Shown here: positions 61,770 to 64,000 of the stretch, one piece after another | How the letters are laid out: each line of letters begins with the position of its first letter | Numbering within the stretch: the stretch's first letter is position 1 | NCBI GenBank assembly: GCA_021234155.1 | Contig: JAJEKV010000897.1 | Location: forward strand, 1 to 64,000 | Direction of reading: 5' to 3' | Source of the DNA: Isoetes taiwanensis | Lineage: Eukaryota > Streptophyta > Lycopodiopsida > Isoetales > Isoetaceae | Length of the DNA stretch: 64,000 nt | Translations under genes and position numbers: made by a program | Notes under the pieces: model-generated | What the model was told of the DNA's origin: nothing | The model's input: the letters and a program-made list of their open reading frames with translations, nothing else | The model's database searches: none

Positions 61770-62060
61770 CGAGCATGGCTGGGGAAGTCCCTGCCACACT
61801 AGATTCAAGGTTTTGGGCTTCTCGGAATTATTCCATCCGGCGTGGACTTATTTGCAGGGACTAAATCCCATGTATTGGAATGAGCAATCTCTGCTCACTC
61901 TATTTCAGCAGACTGGAAACATCATAAGCTGGGAGGTCTCTCAGGACAAGGCTCCGAGAGTCTGAGCACTAATTTATCTGCTTAAGCCAATCCTGGATAC
62001 AATTAATTTTGTGGATTACTTTGGTAAGCCCAAAACCGTGAACATGACTTTTGATAGGAG
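61770..62060 (+). pseudogene. ORF1 N-terminal (DUF4283-like) fragment in inverted orientation
   Basis: The plus strand reads FHPAWTYLQGLNPMYWNEQS, then LLTLFQQTGNIISWE and KAPRV, a stop, and then ALIYLLKPILDTINF. This fits the W..L.GLP..YW...L..I....G....D.....RVC..IDL.KP pattern of the DUF4283 domain in plant L1 ORF1. It is head to head with the ORF1 tail on the other strand, as expected for a 5' inversion. The match is by eye only. Confidence 0.4.
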
Positions 62061-62214
62061 TTCTATTCTTCTTATTCTGCATGTTTCGGGGTTCACTATT
62101 TGTGCTCTGCATTTATATCGTTCTTGGGTAACATTTGGGATTTCTTATGCTTGCACGATTTTTGCCTCTTGACTTCCATTTCTTTCCTTTATCTCTATTA
62201 TTATTTTTCGGTTG

Positions 62215-62345
62215 CCTCTAGGGGGGCAAACCCTTGTTTATATGGATTTATGGCATATCCTAGGTATATGCTAGAATATACCTAGGATATGCTGATGACT
62301 GCTCCAAACCTACTATTCGCTGTAAACTCTCGGTCACCTGCATTC
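62215..62345 (+). repeat. Dispersed repeat, copy 2
   Basis: Same block order as 23,845-23,690 read on the minus strand: GGGGGGCAAACCCTTGTTTA, a CATATCC-AGGTATAT stretch, GACTGCTCCAAAC and CTGTAAACTCTCGGTCA. Confidence 0.65.
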
Positions 62346-63355
62346 TGGATCCAGGATGCTCCAACCGAGTAACTGGCAGGAGAGGCCTCCTCTGGGCAGA
62401 TGGGAGTAAGATTGCTTGCAAGTATCTAATTCTTTCCGGTCCTTTGTGATTGATTCTTTCCCATTTTCTTTCTTTTTTGTTTCGCTTGCTTCCATTTACT
62501 CTTTCTCTTTGCCATGCACCAGGTTTCGCTCTTTACTTTTTCTCGTTCGATGGGTTTCAACCTGATTTGTTTCGCCTATTGGCTGATCGCCGGTTGTTAC
62601 CTTGTTTATGCCTTCTCTAGAATCATGTCCATGCTAGGCCTATCTCGCCCATTAAGGGTTTACTTTAAGCGTGGTTCCAAGCCCGGAATCAATTTTCGTC
62701 TTTCATTATGTGTTGGTTGATCCATTTGATCAATAGGATGACATTATTGCCCGTGTGCTCACATTTGCCATTGGATCAATAGAAAGAGCTTCCAACCATA
62801 ATTTTGTTGGCCGGACCACCGCCTCTTCGCCCCTTTATTCCGAATCAATCCCGGCTAGAAGTTGCCTCCGACTTGGTCGATCATTTGAGCTGAGCTGACT
62901 TCAATTTGTATTTTCTACGGCTTGTGGTTTGGTATGCCGATAGGTTTAACTCTTTGTGACTGCACAAAGAGGTGATTTATCTTCTTCCCGCCCATTCCCA
63001 TTGCCGCATTATATATTGCCTTTCACTATTTATTAGCGCTTTTCTAAACCTTGAGTTGTTTGTTGTTTGCGCATCCTACATCCAACTTAATCAGAAACCA
63101 AACCAATCAGAGGCCCCGTGGATTAAAAGGACCAGCTATTTTTCTCGGCAAGAAACTCAATTAGGTGCTCTGCAAACTTGTGATAATTAAAGGCGACTTT
63201 GGCATATCAAATAATGGGGGGTTTCACAAAATTGAGGTCATTGGTGTTTTCAATGCGTATACGACACCAGGAATGTTATATGAGTTTTAAATTTATACAT
63301 GTTGTGTCTTATTCTAAGCACCGTGATTTTGCATAAATTGAACATGCAAGGTAAA
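62346..63355. other. Non-coding stretch
   Basis: I see no gene or bordered repeat here. Confidence 0.45.
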
Positions 63356-63359
63356 GCAA

Positions 63360-64000
63360 TTATGGAATTCCACACCGCAAATCCGGATTTGTCAATCTAT
63401 CGAATGATCTTTGGGCATCATCAAGTCTTTTGCACTTGCCATACATGTTAACCACTGCAGTAGCAACAATGGCATAAGTGCAAAACTGACTATCCATGAT
63501 ATATACATGGATGTATATATCATGTAAAGATGTAAGTTCTGAGCATGCTTGTAAGATAGTAACATAATTAATTCTATCAGGTTCTTGACTTTGATTTAGT
63601 AAATGCCTAAAAAGCTCTAAGGCATTTCTTCCATTTCCATTATGGATGTGTGCAGTAATAATTGAATTCCATAACACTGTATCTCTCTCAGACATCTTGT
63701 TAAACAACATCTTCGCAACTTCTAGACTTCCAGACTGTCCATACATGTTAATAAGAGCAGTTCTGACAACTATATTTGATTCAAAGCCACTGTGAAGTAT
63801 GCAGGAATGGATCCACTTGCCTTCTCTTAAATTTCCCAAAGAGGTGCATGCATCTAATATACCCACAAATGCAATTTTATCTGCAATAATGGACTGAGAT
63901 TCCATCTGTTTAAATAGATGAAGAGCCTCCTTTCCATTCTCATTTTGAGCATATGATGAGATCATGGTACTCAGAGACAACATTCGCTTTCGGGCATTCT
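63360..64000 (-). pseudogene. PLS-class PPR gene, partial, frameshifted at its 3' side
   Basis: On the minus strand the frame is open from the window edge (NARKRMLSLSTMISSYAQ) to TAA at 63,362-63,360, so the 5' part lies outside. Two full P-L-S triplets are visible: STMISSYAQNENGKEALHLF, then AFVGILDACTSLGNLREGKW, then TALINMYGQSGSLEVAKMLF; and again WNSIITAHIHNGNGRNALEL, VTILQACSELTSLHD and AVVNMYGKCKRLDDAQRSF. Such proteins bind organellar RNA, often for C-to-U editing when followed by E/DYW domains. After NPDL the expected WNSIIA of the next P motif is present but one frame off (about 63,380-63,365), and nothing PPR-like follows. It is either a pseudogene or carries an assembly indel. No E or DYW domain is seen. 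Confidence 0.75.

Noticed and set aside
1-64000. CRISPR arrays, prokaryotic operons, plasmid or phage genes
   Set aside because: The window is plant nuclear DNA with spliceosomal introns; the tandem repeats lack the short-repeat and unique-spacer pattern.

Overview
The window looks like nuclear DNA of a land plant with a large, repeat-rich genome. The support is one intron-rich cytosolic ribosomal protein gene with plant-type promoter motifs, several fragments of plant PLS-class pentatricopeptide repeat (PPR) genes, an LRR-receptor fragment, plant-type LINEs and a CACTA-like DNA transposon. I favour a fern or another seed-free plant because of the PPR and LINE flavour, but this is an inference and I could not test it.

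Layout. 1-5.6 kb: AT-rich sequence with a dead LRR-receptor fragment and a PPR fragment. 5.6-13.0 kb: a large imperfect palindrome, two arms of about 3.4 kb around a 0.55 kb spacer. 13.7-15.15 kb: the only intact gene, 60S acidic ribosomal protein P0 (minus strand, five exons, 322 residues), with TATA box, telo-box and site-II-like motifs. 15-36 kb: mostly non-coding, with a 1.28 kb terminal-inverted-repeat element (18.2-19.4 kb), a broken coiled-coil gene (26.1-27.5 kb), a probable Copia LTR remnant (30.1-31.1 kb), a pair of tRNA-promoter-like repeats (31.9-32.3 kb) and small local duplications.

36.4-62.1 kb is a nest of transposons. A decayed plus-strand LINE (36.4-41.5 kb) abuts the poly(A) tail of a minus-strand L1-type LINE. 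That L1 is split: its ORF1 and the first half of its endonuclease lie at 61.7-60.2 kb, and the second half of the endonuclease and its C-terminus lie at 43.65-41.5 kb. The gap holds the 3' end of another LINE (43.65-44.35 kb) and a CACTA-like element of about 15.8 kb (44,355-60,171). The CACTA-like element has terminal inverted repeats starting CACAACAAGA, shared subterminal GCATGCGGCG motifs, a PPR gene fragment, a possible En/Spm-type transposase remnant, a set of about 100 bp hairpin repeats, about 0.76 kb of nearly pure purine on one strand, and a 6.9 kb array of GC-rich units of about 1.1 kb. 62.1-64 kb: non-coding sequence, then a PPR gene running off the window end and frameshifted at its 3' side.

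Only P0 can be called functional with confidence. The rest reads as layered transposition, gene-fragment capture and decay. The most unusual objects are the satellite-bearing CACTA-like giant and the 7.3 kb palindrome lying just downstream of P0.
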